Shown here piece by piece: positions 1 through 9,281 of a DNA stretch of 64,000 nucleotides. Source of the DNA: Deltaproteobacteria bacterium GWB2_55_19. GTDB lineage: Bacteria; Desulfobacterota; GWC2-55-46. The notes under the pieces are model-generated. The model worked only from the letters and a program-made list of their open reading frames with translations, ran no database searches and was not told the origin of the DNA. The DNA is taken from the NCBI GenBank assembly GCA_001797465.1, contig MGPQ01000016.1, forward strand, positions 1-64,000, given 5' to 3'. Each line of letters opens with the position of its first letter. Within the stretch, counting starts at the first letter, position 1. A program made the translations under genes and the position numbers.

Positions 1-173
1 ACGCTTTTATATCGCCGTGAAGACGATTTATCAAGAAAAAATTTTGTTCATAGTGAGGTGTAGATGTCCAAGAAAGAGTAATTTTAGACCCGGAAGGGAG
101 CCTAATGAAAAGATGGGCGGCCTTTTTATTGCCTTGCGCTTAACAGGTTGTACAGGGGTTGTACAAACACACT

Positions 174-220
174 TAAAAGAAAAGGGGCTACAGGCTGAAA
201 GCCCGTAACCCCTTGTTTTT
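174..220. terminator. bidirectional terminator next to tRNA-Gln
   Basis: A GC-rich hairpin with AAGGGG/CCCCTT outer arms and an inner AGGCT/AGCC stem is flanked by A-rich sequence on the left and GTTTTT on the right. Read on the minus strand it follows the tRNA 3' end and finishes in a T-rich run, so it most likely ends the tRNA transcript. Read on the plus strand it could also stop transcription entering from the left edge. Confidence 0.6.
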
Positions 221-223
221 ATT

Positions 224-297
224 TGGCTGGGGGACCAGGATTCGAACCTGGATAAACGAGTTCAGAGCCCGTTGTCCTGCCGTTAGACGATCCCCCA
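224..297 (-). tRNA. tRNA-Gln (anticodon CTG)
   Basis: The reverse complement folds as a standard 74-nt tRNA. The seven-pair acceptor stem TGGGGGA/TCCCCCA is followed by discriminator G and an encoded CCA. The D arm contains GGCAGGAC. The anticodon stem ACGGG/CTCGT closes the loop CTCTGAA, giving anticodon CTG (glutamine, CAG codons). The T arm carries GGTTCGAATCC. It is divergent to the yceD promoter and followed by a hairpin terminator. Confidence 0.95.
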
Positions 298-367
298 GTT
301 GTGGAAAACCAGAAAATCAGGTCTTCTAAATATAATATCGGGTCAAATCCAAGTCAAGCAAATTTTA

Positions 368-397
368 TTGACAACGCAGTATTAGTTCCTGTATACT
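368..397 (+). promoter_or_regulatory. sigma-70 promoter of the yceD-rpmF-plsX-fab operon
   Basis: TTGACA (368-373) and TATACT (392-397) are separated by 18 bp, 30 bp ahead of the yceD start codon. This is the first good promoter upstream of the fatty-acid gene block. The acpP promoter further down has the same TTGACA-N18-TATAC form. Confidence 0.65.
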
Positions 398-426
398 TTA
401 AAGTCTTTATATTAAGGGCAGATACA

Positions 427-948
427 ATGAAGATAAAGATAGATGACATACCGGAGGCCGGTCTTGAGCTCTCCTTAAAAGAGGAAGGGACCGCGCTCGG
501 CGAGGCGGCAGGAGGCACTCTCGATTTTTCGTTCCCGTCGCCGGTCGAGGCCCATCTGGAGTTCTCCAGGACCGGCCCTAACGTCCAGGTAAGCGGCGAG
601 ATAAAGGCGCAGATCAGGCTCAACTGCGGCAGGTGCCTGAACGAATTCGACCACGACATCTCGCTTTACTTCTCCGACTACTTCACCGCCGGAAGGGCAG
701 TGGAAAAGGACAAAGAGCTCAAACCCGAGGATATGGACATAAGCTACCTCGAAGGGACTGAGATAGACACGACGGCGATGATACTCGGCCAGATCGCCCT
801 CGACGTGCCGATTCAGCCGCTCTGCAAGGAAGACTGCAAGGGCCTGTGTACCAAATGCGGGGCTGACCTTAACATAACAGAATGCGCCTGCGACAAGGGC
901 GACAAGATTGACCCGCGATTAGCCAAGCTCAAGGATTTAAAGAAGTAG
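427..948 (+). CDS. yceD: YceD/DUF177 family protein
   Basis: 173-residue DUF177 (YceD) protein, the usual partner of rpmF. Family members are linked to 23S rRNA or large-subunit metabolism in plants and bacteria, but the exact role is not settled. The sequence has the family's two cysteine clusters: C67-X2-C70 (CGRC) in the middle, and C133, C137, C141, C144, C153 and C155 near the C-terminus, probably a metal site. The frame stays open back to 301, but the ATG at 427 follows an AAGGG ribosome binding site and the promoter ending at 397, so it is chosen. It is the first gene of the operon; rpmF follows after 42 bp. Confidence 0.88.
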   Translation: MKIKIDDIPEAGLELSLKEEGTALGEAAGGTLDFSFPSPVEAHLEFSRTGPNVQVSGEIKAQIRLNCGRCLNEFDHDISLYFSDYFTAGRAVEKDKELKPEDMDISYLEGTEIDTTAMILGQIALDVPIQPLCKEDCKGLCTKCGADLNITECACDKGDKIDPRLAKLKDLKK

Positions 949-990
949 GGGAACAGGGATTTTACAACGACAAAAGAAGTGAGGTAAGCC

Positions 991-1176
991 ATGCCGAATC
1001 CGAAGAAGAGACACTCAAGGTGCAAAAGGATGCAGAGGAGGAGCCACGACGCCCTCACCACGCCGGCCGTATCCACCTGCCCGCAGTGCGGGGAGGCAAA
1101 ACGCCCCCATTACGTGTGCCCGAGTTGCGGCACCTACAGGGGCAAGACCGTCATAAAGAAAGATGAAGCCCTCTAA
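991..1176 (+). CDS. rpmF: 50S ribosomal protein L32
   Basis: 61-residue L32 of the large ribosomal subunit. It begins with the family signature MPNPKKRHSR and keeps a zinc ribbon formed by CPQCG and CPSCG (the zinc-binding, C+ form of L32). Length is normal for the family. A GTGAGG ribosome binding site lies just before the ATG. The yceD-rpmF-plsX order is conserved widely in bacteria and couples ribosome and phospholipid synthesis genes. A small hairpin directly after the stop codon may attenuate read-through into plsX. Confidence 0.97.
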   Translation: MPNPKKRHSRCKRMQRRSHDALTTPAVSTCPQCGEAKRPHYVCPSCGTYRGKTVIKKDEAL

Positions 1177-1196
1177 GGGGCCTTCAGGCCCCTTTT
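1177..1196 (+). terminator. short hairpin after rpmF (attenuator or weak terminator)
   Basis: GGGGCC-TTCA-GGCCCC starts at the base after the rpmF stop codon and is followed by TTTT and, a few bases on, another TTTT. The six-pair stem with a tetraloop and short T run suggests partial termination, leaving some transcription for plsX. Confidence 0.45.
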
Positions 1197-1284
1197 GACC
1201 TTTTAGGCCCAGGTCCTTTTGTGTTATACGTATCCGGTACTCCGGAGGACTGCCGTCTTAAAGGACACTCATGCCTGCAATCAT

Positions 1285-2313
1285 ATGAAAATAGCCGTAG
1301 ATGCGATGGGAGGGGATTACGCCCCCGAGGCCGTGGTCGAAGGGGCTTGTCTTGCCTCGAACGACCTCGACGCCCACATTGTCCTTGTCGGAGACCGCGA
1401 CAGGGTAACCGCCGAACTTAAAAAACACAAACACGGGCAGAACGTCTCTGTTCGGCACGCCTCCGAAGTCGTCGCCATGGACGAGTCCCCGACGCAGGCC
1501 ATTAGGAAGAAGAAAGATTCTTCCTTGAAGGTCGCCTTCGATCTCGTCAAGGCCGGGGAGGCAGACGCCGTCGTGTCCGCCGGGAACTCCGGCGCGGCGA
1601 TGGCCGCGGGCATCCTGCTCCTGAGGAAGATAAAGGGGGTGGACCGTCCGGCGATAGCCGTCACCGTCCCCACCATGAAGGGCCCGGCGGTCCTCCTCGA
1701 CGTCGGCGGCAACGTGGATTGCAAACCCGCGCACCTCTTCCAGTTCGCGGTAATGGGCGAGGTCTACGCGAGGTACGTGTTGAAGAAGGCCCGCCCGGCC
1801 GTCGGCCTCCTCTCAAACGGCGAGGAGGAGGCAAAGGGGAACGAGCTTACGAGGGAGACAAACGCCCTTCTCAAAAAGGCCCAGCTTAATTACCTCGGAT
1901 ACGTCGAGGGGAGAGACATCTACAAAGGCGACGTCGACGTGGTCGTCGCCGACGGGTTCGTCGGAAACGTGGTATTGAAGCTCAGCGAAGGGCTCGTCGA
2001 GGCTGTCGTCACGATGCTTAAAAACGAGATAATGGCGAGCGTGCCGTCGAAGATAGGATACCTGCTGGCAAAGGGCGCCTTCAAGAACCTTAAGAAAAAG
2101 ATAGACTACGCCGAGTACGGCGGCGCGCCGCTTCTGGGCATAGAGGGCGTGTGCATCATAAGCCACGGGAGGTCCACCCCCAAGGCCATGAAGAACGCCA
2201 TACACCGGGCCTACGAGTTCGTCAAGGGAGACGTGAACGCGCACCTCTCCGAGGAGATCGAGAGGATGAATGACCTCGGCATCGGACGCGAGAACGCGGC
2301 GGCCGGGAGATAA
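1285..2313 (+). CDS. plsX: phosphate acyltransferase PlsX
   Basis: 342-residue PlsX, which converts acyl-ACP and phosphate to acyl-phosphate for the PlsY step of phospholipid synthesis. It starts with the diagnostic [11 protein letters not shown] and contains [11 protein letters not shown] and [13 protein letters not shown], all typical of the family. The reading frame extends 22 codons further upstream, but those residues do not resemble PlsX; the ATG at 1285 gives the standard length and N-terminus. fabH follows after only 3 bp, as in many bacteria. Confidence 0.95.
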   Translation: MKIAVDAMGGDYAPEAVVEGACLASNDLDAHIVLVGDRDRVTAELKKHKHGQNVSVRHASEVVAMDESPTQAIRKKKDSSLKVAFDLVKAGEADAVVSAGNSGAAMAAGILLLRKIKGVDRPAIAVTVPTMKGPAVLLDVGGNVDCKPAHLFQFAVMGEVYARYVLKKARPAVGLLSNGEEEAKGNELTRETNALLKKAQLNYLGYVEGRDIYKGDVDVVVADGFVGNVVLKLSEGLVEAVVTMLKNEIMASVPSKIGYLLAKGAFKNLKKKIDYAEYGGAPLLGIEGVCIISHGRSTPKAMKNAIHRAYEFVKGDVNAHLSEEIERMNDLGIGRENAAAGR

Positions 2314-2316
2314 GAT

Positions 2317-3291
2317 ATGATAAGGTCCAGGGTCATAGGCACCGGCTCGTACGTGCCGAAGAAGGTACTTACGAACAACGACCTCGCCAGGTTCGTCGAG
2401 ACGTCGGATGAGTGGATTTCCACGAGGACCGGCATAAGGGAGCGGAGGATCGCCGTAGACGACACGCCTTCGGCGATGGCGGCGAAGGCGGCGAAGGCCG
2501 CGCTCAAGGCCGCGGGCATCTCCCCCAAAGACATAGACTTGATAGTCGTCGGCACTGTCACGCCAGACATGACATTCCCGTCGACCGCCTGTTTTGTGCA
2601 GGGGCACCTTGGAGTCAGGGCCGGGGCCGCGGCGTTCGATGTTTCGGCCGCGTGCTCGGGTTTTCTCTACGCCCTCGATATAGCCGATAAATACGTAAAG
2701 TCCGGGTCCGCGAATAAGGCGCTCGTCATCGGGGTCGACCAGTTCTCAAGGCTCATAGATTGGAAGGACAGGGCGACCTGCGTGCTCTTCGGCGACGGCG
2801 CGGGCGCCGTAGTATTGTCCGCTGAGAAAGGCCAGAGGGGCGTATTGTCGTGCCACATACACTCGGACGGCAGACACTGGGAGATGCTCTACGCCGGCAC
2901 CCCGTGCCCTCCGTCGCCGTTCGAAGAGCGGCAGGCGACGGACCAGTTTTTGAAGATGAACGGCAACGAGACCTTTAAGATCGCGGTCCGCACCATGGGC
3001 AGCGCCATCGCTGAGGCGCTGGACGCCAACAACATCAAGCCCGAAGATGTCGCGCTCCTTATCCCTCATCAGGCGAACCTACGCATTATCGACGCTATAA
3101 GGCAGAGGCTCGGGCTTCCCGAGGATAAGGTTTACACGAACCTGGAGAGGTTCGGCAACACCTCGGCGGGTTCCATCCCGCTCGCGCTCGACGAGGCCGT
3201 AAGGCTCGGGAAGGTGAAGGAGAACGACATCGTGCTCTTCGTCTCTTTCGGCGGCGGGCTCACCTGGGCCTCAGCGGCGGTGAGGTGGTAG
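2317..3291 (+). CDS. fabH: beta-ketoacyl-ACP synthase III
   Basis: 324-residue FabH, which condenses acetyl-CoA with malonyl-ACP to start fatty-acid chains. The catalytic triad is complete: C113 in ACSGFLYALD, H251 in IPHQANLR and N281 in GNTSAGS. It has the full family length with the glycine-rich end VSFGGGLTWA. It is 3 bp behind plsX and probably translationally coupled to it. Confidence 0.97.
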   Translation: MIRSRVIGTGSYVPKKVLTNNDLARFVETSDEWISTRTGIRERRIAVDDTPSAMAAKAAKAALKAAGISPKDIDLIVVGTVTPDMTFPSTACFVQGHLGVRAGAAAFDVSAACSGFLYALDIADKYVKSGSANKALVIGVDQFSRLIDWKDRATCVLFGDGAGAVVLSAEKGQRGVLSCHIHSDGRHWEMLYAGTPCPPSPFEERQATDQFLKMNGNETFKIAVRTMGSAIAEALDANNIKPEDVALLIPHQANLRIIDAIRQRLGLPEDKVYTNLERFGNTSAGSIPLALDEAVRLGKVKENDIVLFVSFGGGLTWASAAVRW

Positions 3292-3336
3292 GGTATTTTA
3301 TTTTTCGCTCTGACTCCTCCTAAAGGAAATTGAAAA

Positions 3337-4275
3337 ATGAAAATGGCATTTGTCTTTCCCGGCCAGGGCTCCCAGTCCGTCGGCATGGGAAAGGGCTTTC
3401 ACGATTCTTTTGAGTCCGCTAAAAGCCTCTACGATGAGGCGAACGCGCTCCTCGGGTATGATCTCAGGAAGCTCTCCTTCGAGGGGCCGAAGGAAGGGCT
3501 CGACAGGACCGAGAACACCCAGCCCGCGCTCTTAACGGCATCGATTGCCGCGTTAACGGCCTTGAACGAGCGCATCAAGATAGAGCCCGCCTGTCTTGCC
3601 GGGCACAGCCTCGGAGAGTACACGGCGCTTGTCGCATCCGGCGCAATCGACTTTCGGGACGCGGTGAAGCTCGTGCATTTAAGGGGCCTGTTCATGCAGG
3701 AGAGCGTGCCTGCCGGGGCCGGCAAGATGTGCGCGATAATCGGGCTTGATCTCGAAAATGTCACGACCATCTGCGAATCCGCCTCAATGGGCGCGGCGCA
3801 AGTAGTGCCTGCAAACATAAACAGTCCCGAGCAGATAGTCATATCAGGCGACGCGGCCGCCGTCGACATAGCCGCCTCTTACGCTAAAGAGAGGGGCGCG
3901 AAGATGGTAGTGCCCCTGCAGGTAAGCGCGCCTTCGCATTCGCCTTTAATGGAGAAGGCGGCGGAAAAGCTCGACAGCGAACTCGCGCACATCGCCTTTA
4001 GAATGCCGAAGGTCCCTGTCATTACTAATGTAAGCGCCGAGCCGTATAAGGACGCTGGCGAGATAAGGGGGCTTCTCAAGGCCCAGCTTACGAGCCCGGT
4101 GCGCTGGGTCGATATTATCAGGCGCATGAAGCGCGACGGAATAGATACGATAGTAGAGATAGGCCCGGGCAAAGTGCTTGCGGGGCTCGTAAAGAGAATA
4201 GATAAAGAGATAAAGACATATAATCTGAGCGAGGCGGGCGACATCGACAAGCTCGCCTTTGATATGAACCGTTGA
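3337..4275 (+). CDS. fabD: malonyl-CoA:ACP transacylase
   Basis: 312-residue FabD, which loads malonyl groups onto acyl carrier protein. It starts with AFVFPGQGSQ, carries the nucleophile S91 in GHSLGEY and the catalytic H201 in APSHSPLM, and ends in the usual VEIGPGKVL region. An AAAGGAAA ribosome binding site precedes the ATG. It sits 45 bp after fabH and 10 bp before fabG in the fatty-acid operon. Confidence 0.97.
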   Translation: MKMAFVFPGQGSQSVGMGKGFHDSFESAKSLYDEANALLGYDLRKLSFEGPKEGLDRTENTQPALLTASIAALTALNERIKIEPACLAGHSLGEYTALVASGAIDFRDAVKLVHLRGLFMQESVPAGAGKMCAIIGLDLENVTTICESASMGAAQVVPANINSPEQIVISGDAAAVDIAASYAKERGAKMVVPLQVSAPSHSPLMEKAAEKLDSELAHIAFRMPKVPVITNVSAEPYKDAGEIRGLLKAQLTSPVRWVDIIRRMKRDGIDTIVEIGPGKVLAGLVKRIDKEIKTYNLSEAGDIDKLAFDMNR

Positions 4276-4285
4276 GGAGGGATAT

Positions 4286-5026
4286 ATGAACGTATCCGGA
4301 AGGGTTGCGATAGTCACGGGCGGCGGGCAGGGCATAGGAAGGGCGATAGCCGAAAAACTCGCCTCCTACGGGGCTGATATCGCGGTAGTCGACGTAAACC
4401 TGGAGAAGGCAACGGAAGTCTCCGAGGGGATAAAGAGGATGGGCAGGCGCTCTATGGCCTTGAAGGTCGACGTCGTCAGCGCCGAGGAGACCGAGGCGAT
4501 GGCCGAGAAGGTCTTCAAGGAGATGGAGGCCATCCACATACTCGTCAACAACGCGGGGATAACGAGGGATGGCCTTATCCTCCGCATGAAGGAAGAAGAC
4601 TGGGACGCCGTAATAGACGTAAACCTGAAGGGCGCGTTCAACTGCACCAAGGCGGCCCTTAAATACATGACCAAGTCGCGCTGGGGCAGGATAGTGAACA
4701 TCGCCTCGGTCGTCGGCGTCATGGGCAACGCCGGGCAGGCGAACTACGCGGCGTCAAAGGCCGGTCTCATAGGGCTAACGAAATCGGTGGCCAGGGAATT
4801 CGCGACTAGGAACATCACCTGCAACGCGGTCGCACCAGGCTTCATAGAGACGGCGATGACCGACGCGTTATCCGAACAGGTAAAGGCCGAGCTCCTGACG
4901 AAGATACCCCTCGGGCGGCTCGGCGGCGCGGGCGACGTAGCCACAGGCGTCTTATTCCTCGCCTCAAACGCCTCGAACTACATAACCGGCCAGGTCCTGA
5001 ACATCAACGGCGGCATGGCGATGTAA
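4286..5026 (+). CDS. fabG: 3-oxoacyl-ACP reductase
   Basis: 246-residue short-chain dehydrogenase, the NADPH-dependent reductase of fatty-acid elongation. It has the nucleotide-binding motif GGGQGIG, the NNAGI motif and the catalytic set S141, Y154 and K158 (NYAASKAG). It ends with [13 protein letters not shown], typical of FabG. A GAGGAGGG ribosome binding site lies 6 bp from the ATG. A gap of almost 200 bp with its own promoter separates it from acpP. Confidence 0.96.
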   Translation: MNVSGRVAIVTGGGQGIGRAIAEKLASYGADIAVVDVNLEKATEVSEGIKRMGRRSMALKVDVVSAEETEAMAEKVFKEMEAIHILVNNAGITRDGLILRMKEEDWDAVIDVNLKGAFNCTKAALKYMTKSRWGRIVNIASVVGVMGNAGQANYAASKAGLIGLTKSVAREFATRNITCNAVAPGFIETAMTDALSEQVKAELLTKIPLGRLGGAGDVATGVLFLASNASNYITGQVLNINGGMAM

Positions 5027-5142
5027 GCGGGAGCGCCCATGGGCAACGGGTTGATCGGGGCGGGAAGTATCGGGCGCGAAACGGCTTTAAAATAGGGTCT
5101 TTTCACAGGCTGGCGCGGTTTTGCCCGGCCTGCCATAAAAAA

Positions 5143-5172
5143 TTGACAACCGCCCTTGTTAGGTGTTATACA
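5143..5172 (+). promoter_or_regulatory. acpP promoter
   Basis: TTGACA at 5143-5148 and TATACA at 5167-5172 with an 18-bp spacer, about 50 bp before the acpP start codon. It would let acpP be transcribed more strongly than the rest of the fab operon. Confidence 0.6.
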
Positions 5173-5223
5173 AAAAGGGATACACTCGCGGGAATAATCA
5201 ATCATCATTCAGGAGGTAACGCA

Positions 5224-5463
<240 letters not shown>

Positions 5464-5539
5464 CAAGAGCCCCCTTGTTCAAGGTCCTGTTCAGCCCCGG
5501 ACGACCCGTTCAACCACACGCAATATCCGGATAGCTTGA

Positions 5540-5591
5540 CCGTAAAGACCCCCAAGGCCCTGGATGGTCGCAAGGGTCTTTACGGTTTTTT
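5540..5591 (+). terminator. long-stem terminator between acpP and fabF
   Basis: CCGTAAAGACCC (5540-5551) and GGGTCTTTACGG (5574-5585) form a perfect 12-bp stem with a 22-nt loop, directly followed by six T residues. It lies between acpP and fabF, so it probably trims most transcripts after acpP and lets only a part continue into fabF. Confidence 0.8.
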
Positions 5592-5622
5592 GAGGACTTT
5601 AATACAGAGAAGACGGGAAAAG

Positions 5623-6867
5623 ATGAAAAGAAGGGTAGCCGTAACAGGCGTAGGCATCATAAGCCCGCTCGGGACAGGTCTAAAAAAGTCCTGGGAGTCC
5701 GCGAAGGAAGGGCGCGGTGGTATACGCGAGATAACCCGGTTCGACGCAAAGGACTTCCCCGTCCGCATAGCCGGGGAGGTCCCGGACTTTGAGCCGACCG
5801 AGCATATCGAGAAGAAAGAGGTCAAGAAGATGGACCTCTTCATCCAGTACGCGGTATCCGCCGCGATGATGGCCTTCAACGACTCCGGCTTTCAAGTGAC
5901 GGAAGAGAACGCCGAAAAGACCGGTGTCTACATCGGCGCGGGCATCGGCGGGCTCCCGGCCATCGAATACTGGCATAACGTGCTTAAGGAGAAGGGGCCC
6001 GATAGGGTGACGCCCTTCTTCATCCCGATGGTCATTATAAACCTCGCCTCAGGGCAGGTCTCTATAAAGACCGGGGCCAAGGGGCCGAACAGCTGTGCGG
6101 TCACTGCCTGCGCCACGGGGACGCACTCGATAGGCGACGCCATGAGGCTCATACAGAACGGGGACGCGGACTGCATGATAGCCGGAGGTACCGAATCCAC
6201 CATTACGCCCCTGTGCGTCGCGGGTTTTAACGCCATGAAGGCGCTCTCCAACCGGAACGACTCACCCGCGACCGCTTCCCGCCCGTTCGATAAGGAGAGG
6301 GATGGCTTCGTAGTCGGCGAGGGTTCGGGGATACTCGTCCTTGAGGAGATGGAATCCGCCATCAAGCGCGGCGCGAGGATTTACGCCGAGGTCTCCGGCT
6401 ACGGCATGAACTCGGACGCCCACCACATGACGACCCCGGCCCCCGAGGGCGAGGGCGCGGCCCGTTGCATGGCGCTTGCCATAAAGAACGCGGGGCTGAA
6501 CCCCGAAGACATCGGGTACATAAACGCGCACGGGACGTCCACCTACTATAACGACTTATATGAGACGATGGCCATAAAGAAGGTATTCGGAGACCACGCC
6601 AAAAGGCTCGCCGTCAGTTCCACCAAGGGCATGACCGGCCACCTGCTCGGGGCCGCCGGCGGGATCGAAGCTGTTTTTACCGCCATGTCCCTCTACGAAG
6701 GCGTGCTTCCCCCGACGATAAACTATACGACACCCGACCCTGAATGCGACCTCGACTACGTGCCGAACACCGCGAGGGAGGCAAGGGTAAAGGCCGCGCT
6801 CTCCAACTCCTTCGGCTTCGGCGGCACGAACGCGGTCCTCGCCTTCAAGCGGTTCGAGGGGCGCTGA
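5623..6867 (+). CDS. fabF: beta-ketoacyl-ACP synthase II
   Basis: 414-residue FabF, the elongating condensing enzyme. The Cys-His-His triad is intact: C163 in ACATGTHS, H303 in NAHGTST and H340 in GHLLGAAGG. The frame extends upstream through the terminator hairpin, but [11 protein letters not shown] at 5623 is the normal family N-terminus. Its stop codon overlaps the rpiB start (TGATG), which indicates translational coupling. Confidence 0.96.
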   Translation: MKRRVAVTGVGIISPLGTGLKKSWESAKEGRGGIREITRFDAKDFPVRIAGEVPDFEPTEHIEKKEVKKMDLFIQYAVSAAMMAFNDSGFQVTEENAEKTGVYIGAGIGGLPAIEYWHNVLKEKGPDRVTPFFIPMVIINLASGQVSIKTGAKGPNSCAVTACATGTHSIGDAMRLIQNGDADCMIAGGTESTITPLCVAGFNAMKALSNRNDSPATASRPFDKERDGFVVGEGSGILVLEEMESAIKRGARIYAEVSGYGMNSDAHHMTTPAPEGEGAARCMALAIKNAGLNPEDIGYINAHGTSTYYNDLYETMAIKKVFGDHAKRLAVSSTKGMTGHLLGAAGGIEAVFTAMSLYEGVLPPTINYTTPDPECDLDYVPNTAREARVKAALSNSFGFGGTNAVLAFKRFEGR

Positions 6868-7325
6868 TGGATGGAATGGAAAAGATAGTCATAGCGAGCG
6901 ACCATGCCGGGCGCGAGATCAAAGAGGACATAAAGGAATTTCTTAAATCGCTGGGCGTCGAGTTCATTGACCTCGGCGTCGACAACGACGGCTCGGTCGA
7001 TTACCCGGACTACGGGATACCGGTAGCCGAGAAGGTCTCGAAGGGCGAGGCCCGGCTGGGGATACTCGTCTGCGGGACCGGCATAGGGATGTCGATACTC
7101 GCTAACAAGTTCGCGAATGTCCGCGCCGCGCTCGTAAGCGACGTCTTCACGGCGCGTATGGCAAAGGAGCACAACGACGCGAACATCCTCGTCATAGGCG
7201 GGCGCATCGTGGGCAAGGGGCTCGCCAGAGAAATGGTAAGGGCGTGGCTGGATGCCAGGTTCGAGGGCGGCAGGCACCAGAAGAGGCTGGACAAGATAAC
7301 AGAAGTAGAGAAAAAGAGGGGTTAA
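6867..7325 (+). CDS. rpiB: ribose 5-phosphate isomerase B
   Basis: 152-residue RpiB of the non-oxidative pentose phosphate pathway. It has the substrate-binding DHAG near the N-terminus, the active-site cysteine C69 in CGTGIGMSI, and the later SDVFTARMAKEHNDAN block that is diagnostic for the family. The start at 6867 overlaps the fabF stop as TGATG; the ATG at 6876 (MEKIVIASDHAG) is an alternative three codons later. Placement between fabF and glyA is common in deltaproteobacteria. Confidence 0.94.
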   Translation: MDGMEKIVIASDHAGREIKEDIKEFLKSLGVEFIDLGVDNDGSVDYPDYGIPVAEKVSKGEARLGILVCGTGIGMSILANKFANVRAALVSDVFTARMAKEHNDANILVIGGRIVGKGLAREMVRAWLDARFEGGRHQKRLDKITEVEKKRG

Positions 7326-7343
7326 TAAACGGAGGCCGCACAG

Positions 7344-8600
7344 ATGTCAGAGTTGAAGAACTTCGATCCCGAAATATACGAGTCCATAAGGCTTGAGACC
7401 GAGCGGCAGGAGTACAAGCTTGAGCTAATCGCCTCCGAGAACCTTGTGAGCGAAGCGGTCCTTGAGGCCTCGGGCTCCGTAATGACGAACAAGTACGCGG
7501 AAGGGTATCCCGGGAAGCGCTACTACGGCGGGTGCGAGTTCGTTGACATAGCCGAGAGGCTCGCGATAGAGCGTGCAAAAAAGCTCTTCGGCGCCGAGCA
7601 CGTGAACGTCCAGCCGCACTCCGGCTCTCAGGCTAACATGGCCGTGTATATGGCGGCCGTAAAGCCCGGAGAGACGGTCCTCGGCATGAACCTCTCGCAC
7701 GGCGGCCACCTTACGCACGGCAGTCCCGTGAATTTTTCCGGCATACTATACAACATCGTCTCCTACGGCGTCCGCAGAGACAACCAGCGCATAGACATGG
7801 ATGAGGTGAGGGCCCTTGCCAAGACCCACAGGCCGAAAATGATAGTCGTAGGCGCGAGCGCGTACCCGAGGATAATAGATTTTAAGGCGTTCAGGGAGAT
7901 AGCCGACGAAGTCGGCGCGGTCGTGATGGTGGATATCGCGCACATCGCCGGGCTTGTCGTCGCCGGTCTCCATCCGTCCCCGGTCCCGCACGCGGAGTTT
8001 GTTACGACGACGACGCACAAGACCTTAAGGGGCCCCCGTAGCGGCATGATAATGTGCCGGGAGGCGTTCGTGAAACAGATAGACAAGCTCATATTCCCCG
8101 GCATACAGGGCGGGCCTCTCATGCATATAATCGCGGCAAAGGCCGTTGCCTTTAAAGAAGCGCTCGACCCGTCCTTTACCGTGTACCAGAGGCAGGTCCT
8201 GAAGAACGCTAAGGTATTGTCCGATGAGCTCATGAAACTCGGCTACGACCTCGTCTCCGGCGGGACAGACAACCACCTGATGCTCGTGGACCTTACGAAG
8301 CAGGATATCACCGGCAAGGAGGCCGAAGAGGCGCTCGTGAAGGCAGGCATCACGGTCAATAAGAACACCATTCCGTTCGAGACGCGGAGCCCCTTTGTCA
8401 CAAGCGGCATCCGAATAGGCGTCCCGGCTGTCACCACCAAGGGCATGAAAGAGGGCGAAATGAAGGTTATAGCCTCCTTCATCGACAGGGCGATAAAGGC
8501 GAGGGCTGACGAGACAAAGCTCGCTGGGATAAAGGCGGAGGTAAAAGAGCTCTGCGTGCGGTTCCCGTTCTACGCTAAGCTTATAAACGCGCCTGCCTGA
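7344..8600 (+). CDS. glyA: serine hydroxymethyltransferase
   Basis: 418-residue PLP enzyme that converts serine and tetrahydrofolate to glycine and methylene-tetrahydrofolate. The PLP lysine is K226 in [14 protein letters not shown]; the N-terminal ELIASEN and [17 protein letters not shown] motifs are present. Length is standard. A GGAGG ribosome binding site precedes the ATG, 18 bp after rpiB. A strong terminator about 25 bp downstream closes the operon. Confidence 0.98.
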   Translation: MSELKNFDPEIYESIRLETERQEYKLELIASENLVSEAVLEASGSVMTNKYAEGYPGKRYYGGCEFVDIAERLAIERAKKLFGAEHVNVQPHSGSQANMAVYMAAVKPGETVLGMNLSHGGHLTHGSPVNFSGILYNIVSYGVRRDNQRIDMDEVRALAKTHRPKMIVVGASAYPRIIDFKAFREIADEVGAVVMVDIAHIAGLVVAGLHPSPVPHAEFVTTTTHKTLRGPRSGMIMCREAFVKQIDKLIFPGIQGGPLMHIIAAKAVAFKEALDPSFTVYQRQVLKNAKVLSDELMKLGYDLVSGGTDNHLMLVDLTKQDITGKEAEEALVKAGITVNKNTIPFETRSPFVTSGIRIGVPAVTTKGMKEGEMKVIASFIDRAIKARADETKLAGIKAEVKELCVRFPFYAKLINAPA

Positions 8601-8625
8601 CCGCTCATATTTTTTTAGGCAAACG

Positions 8626-8657
8626 ACGCGCCCGCCTTTGGCGGGCGCGTTTTTTTT
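8626..8657 (+). terminator. terminator of the fab-rpiB-glyA operon
   Basis: Perfect 10-bp stem ACGCGCCCGC/GCGGGCGCGT (8626-8635, 8641-8650) with a 5-nt loop, followed by an eight-base T run. It is positioned just after glyA. Confidence 0.9.
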
Positions 8658-8693
8658 GGCGGGGGTCACGGGGAGATTATGAGCATCGATTAA

Positions 8694-8727
8694 TAATCCC
8701 CCTCATTCCCCCTTTAGAAAAGGGGGA
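8694..8727. repeat. dispersed palindromic repeat, copy A
   Basis: TAATCCCCCTCA followed by CCCCCTTTAGAAAAGGGGG, able to form a CCCCCTTT/AAAGGGGG-type hairpin. Nearly identical to 18038-18071 (about 32 of 34 bases the same), with a related inverted copy near 17920. It is intergenic and non-coding. Confidence 0.75.
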
Positions 8728-8875
8728 AGTCTTATCATGATTCGCTCGGCGCAAGTTTCAAGTTCTTCGGGAAATAAGAGACAGAGAACAATTCAAGTCT
8801 TTAAGAAGTGAACTTTGCCAGTCCGGCGAGGACCTCCCGCTTGAGATTCACCCTGAAATCTGTTACCTTCTACCG

Positions 8876-9115
8876 ATGGAATACCTGATGGCCTTCGGCT
8901 CCACGCACAGGGCGCTTAAGGCCGAGGAGGTCTTGAGGGGATATTCCATAGCGTTCAGACTGCTCCCGGCGCCCAGGGCCCTTGAGCCGTATTGCGACCT
9001 CGTGATATCGGTAAAGGGAGAAGACCTCGGCGCCGCGATGGAGGCCCTCGCATCCGGCGGGGTCAGGCCCAAAAGCACTTACAGGAAGGAGGGAGAGGGG
9101 TATGTTAAAGTGTGA
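8876..9115 (+). CDS. DUF3343 domain protein (putative Se/S carrier-like)
   Basis: 79-residue protein with the DUF3343 pattern: a short N-terminal strand, the segment STHRALKAEEVLRG, then LLPAPR and the middle stretch CDLVISVKGED. The family is described as putative Se/S carrier proteins and is often beside sulfur or selenium metabolism genes, but the cysteine often found in the PR(x) loop region is not evident here. No clear ribosome binding site is seen before the ATG. It overlaps the following small zinc-ribbon gene by 14 bp. Confidence 0.72.
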   Translation: MEYLMAFGSTHRALKAEEVLRGYSIAFRLLPAPRALEPYCDLVISVKGEDLGAAMEALASGGVRPKSTYRKEGEGYVKV

Positions 9116-9281
9116 TTTCTGCGGGGTAGAGACCGACTTCGTCGTAAGGGTGGCGATCGACAAGGACTACGACAGGCTCACTGTTCGGCACGAGAAGAGG
9201 TACGCGTGCATCGTTTGCTCCGAGAAAAAGGAGCGGGAGCGCCAGGAGAGGACGAAGGACAGCGCCGAACAGAAGAAGTGA
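9102..9281 (+). CDS. small zinc-ribbon protein (59 aa)
   Basis: 59-residue protein with paired cysteines C4-X2-C7 and C36-X2-C39, a clear zinc-ribbon layout, and a very basic, charged C-terminal tail rich in K, R and E. A strong GGAGGGAGAGGGG purine tract lies before the ATG. It overlaps DUF3343 by 14 bp upstream and the glycosyltransferase start by 4 bp downstream, which indicates a coupled operon. No specific function is recognised. Its short length makes it easy for annotation pipelines to miss. Confidence 0.72.
   Translation: MLKCDFCGVETDFVVRVAIDKDYDRLTVRHEKRYACIVCSEKKERERQERTKDSAEQKK

Noticed and set aside
17-208. 63-residue open frame at the left edge
   Set aside because: Low-complexity product without recognisable motif, running into the tRNA terminator hairpin; no good ribosome binding site.
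224-300. Integration (att) site at tRNA-Gln
   Set aside because: No second copy of the tRNA 3' end and no integrase gene were seen in the window.
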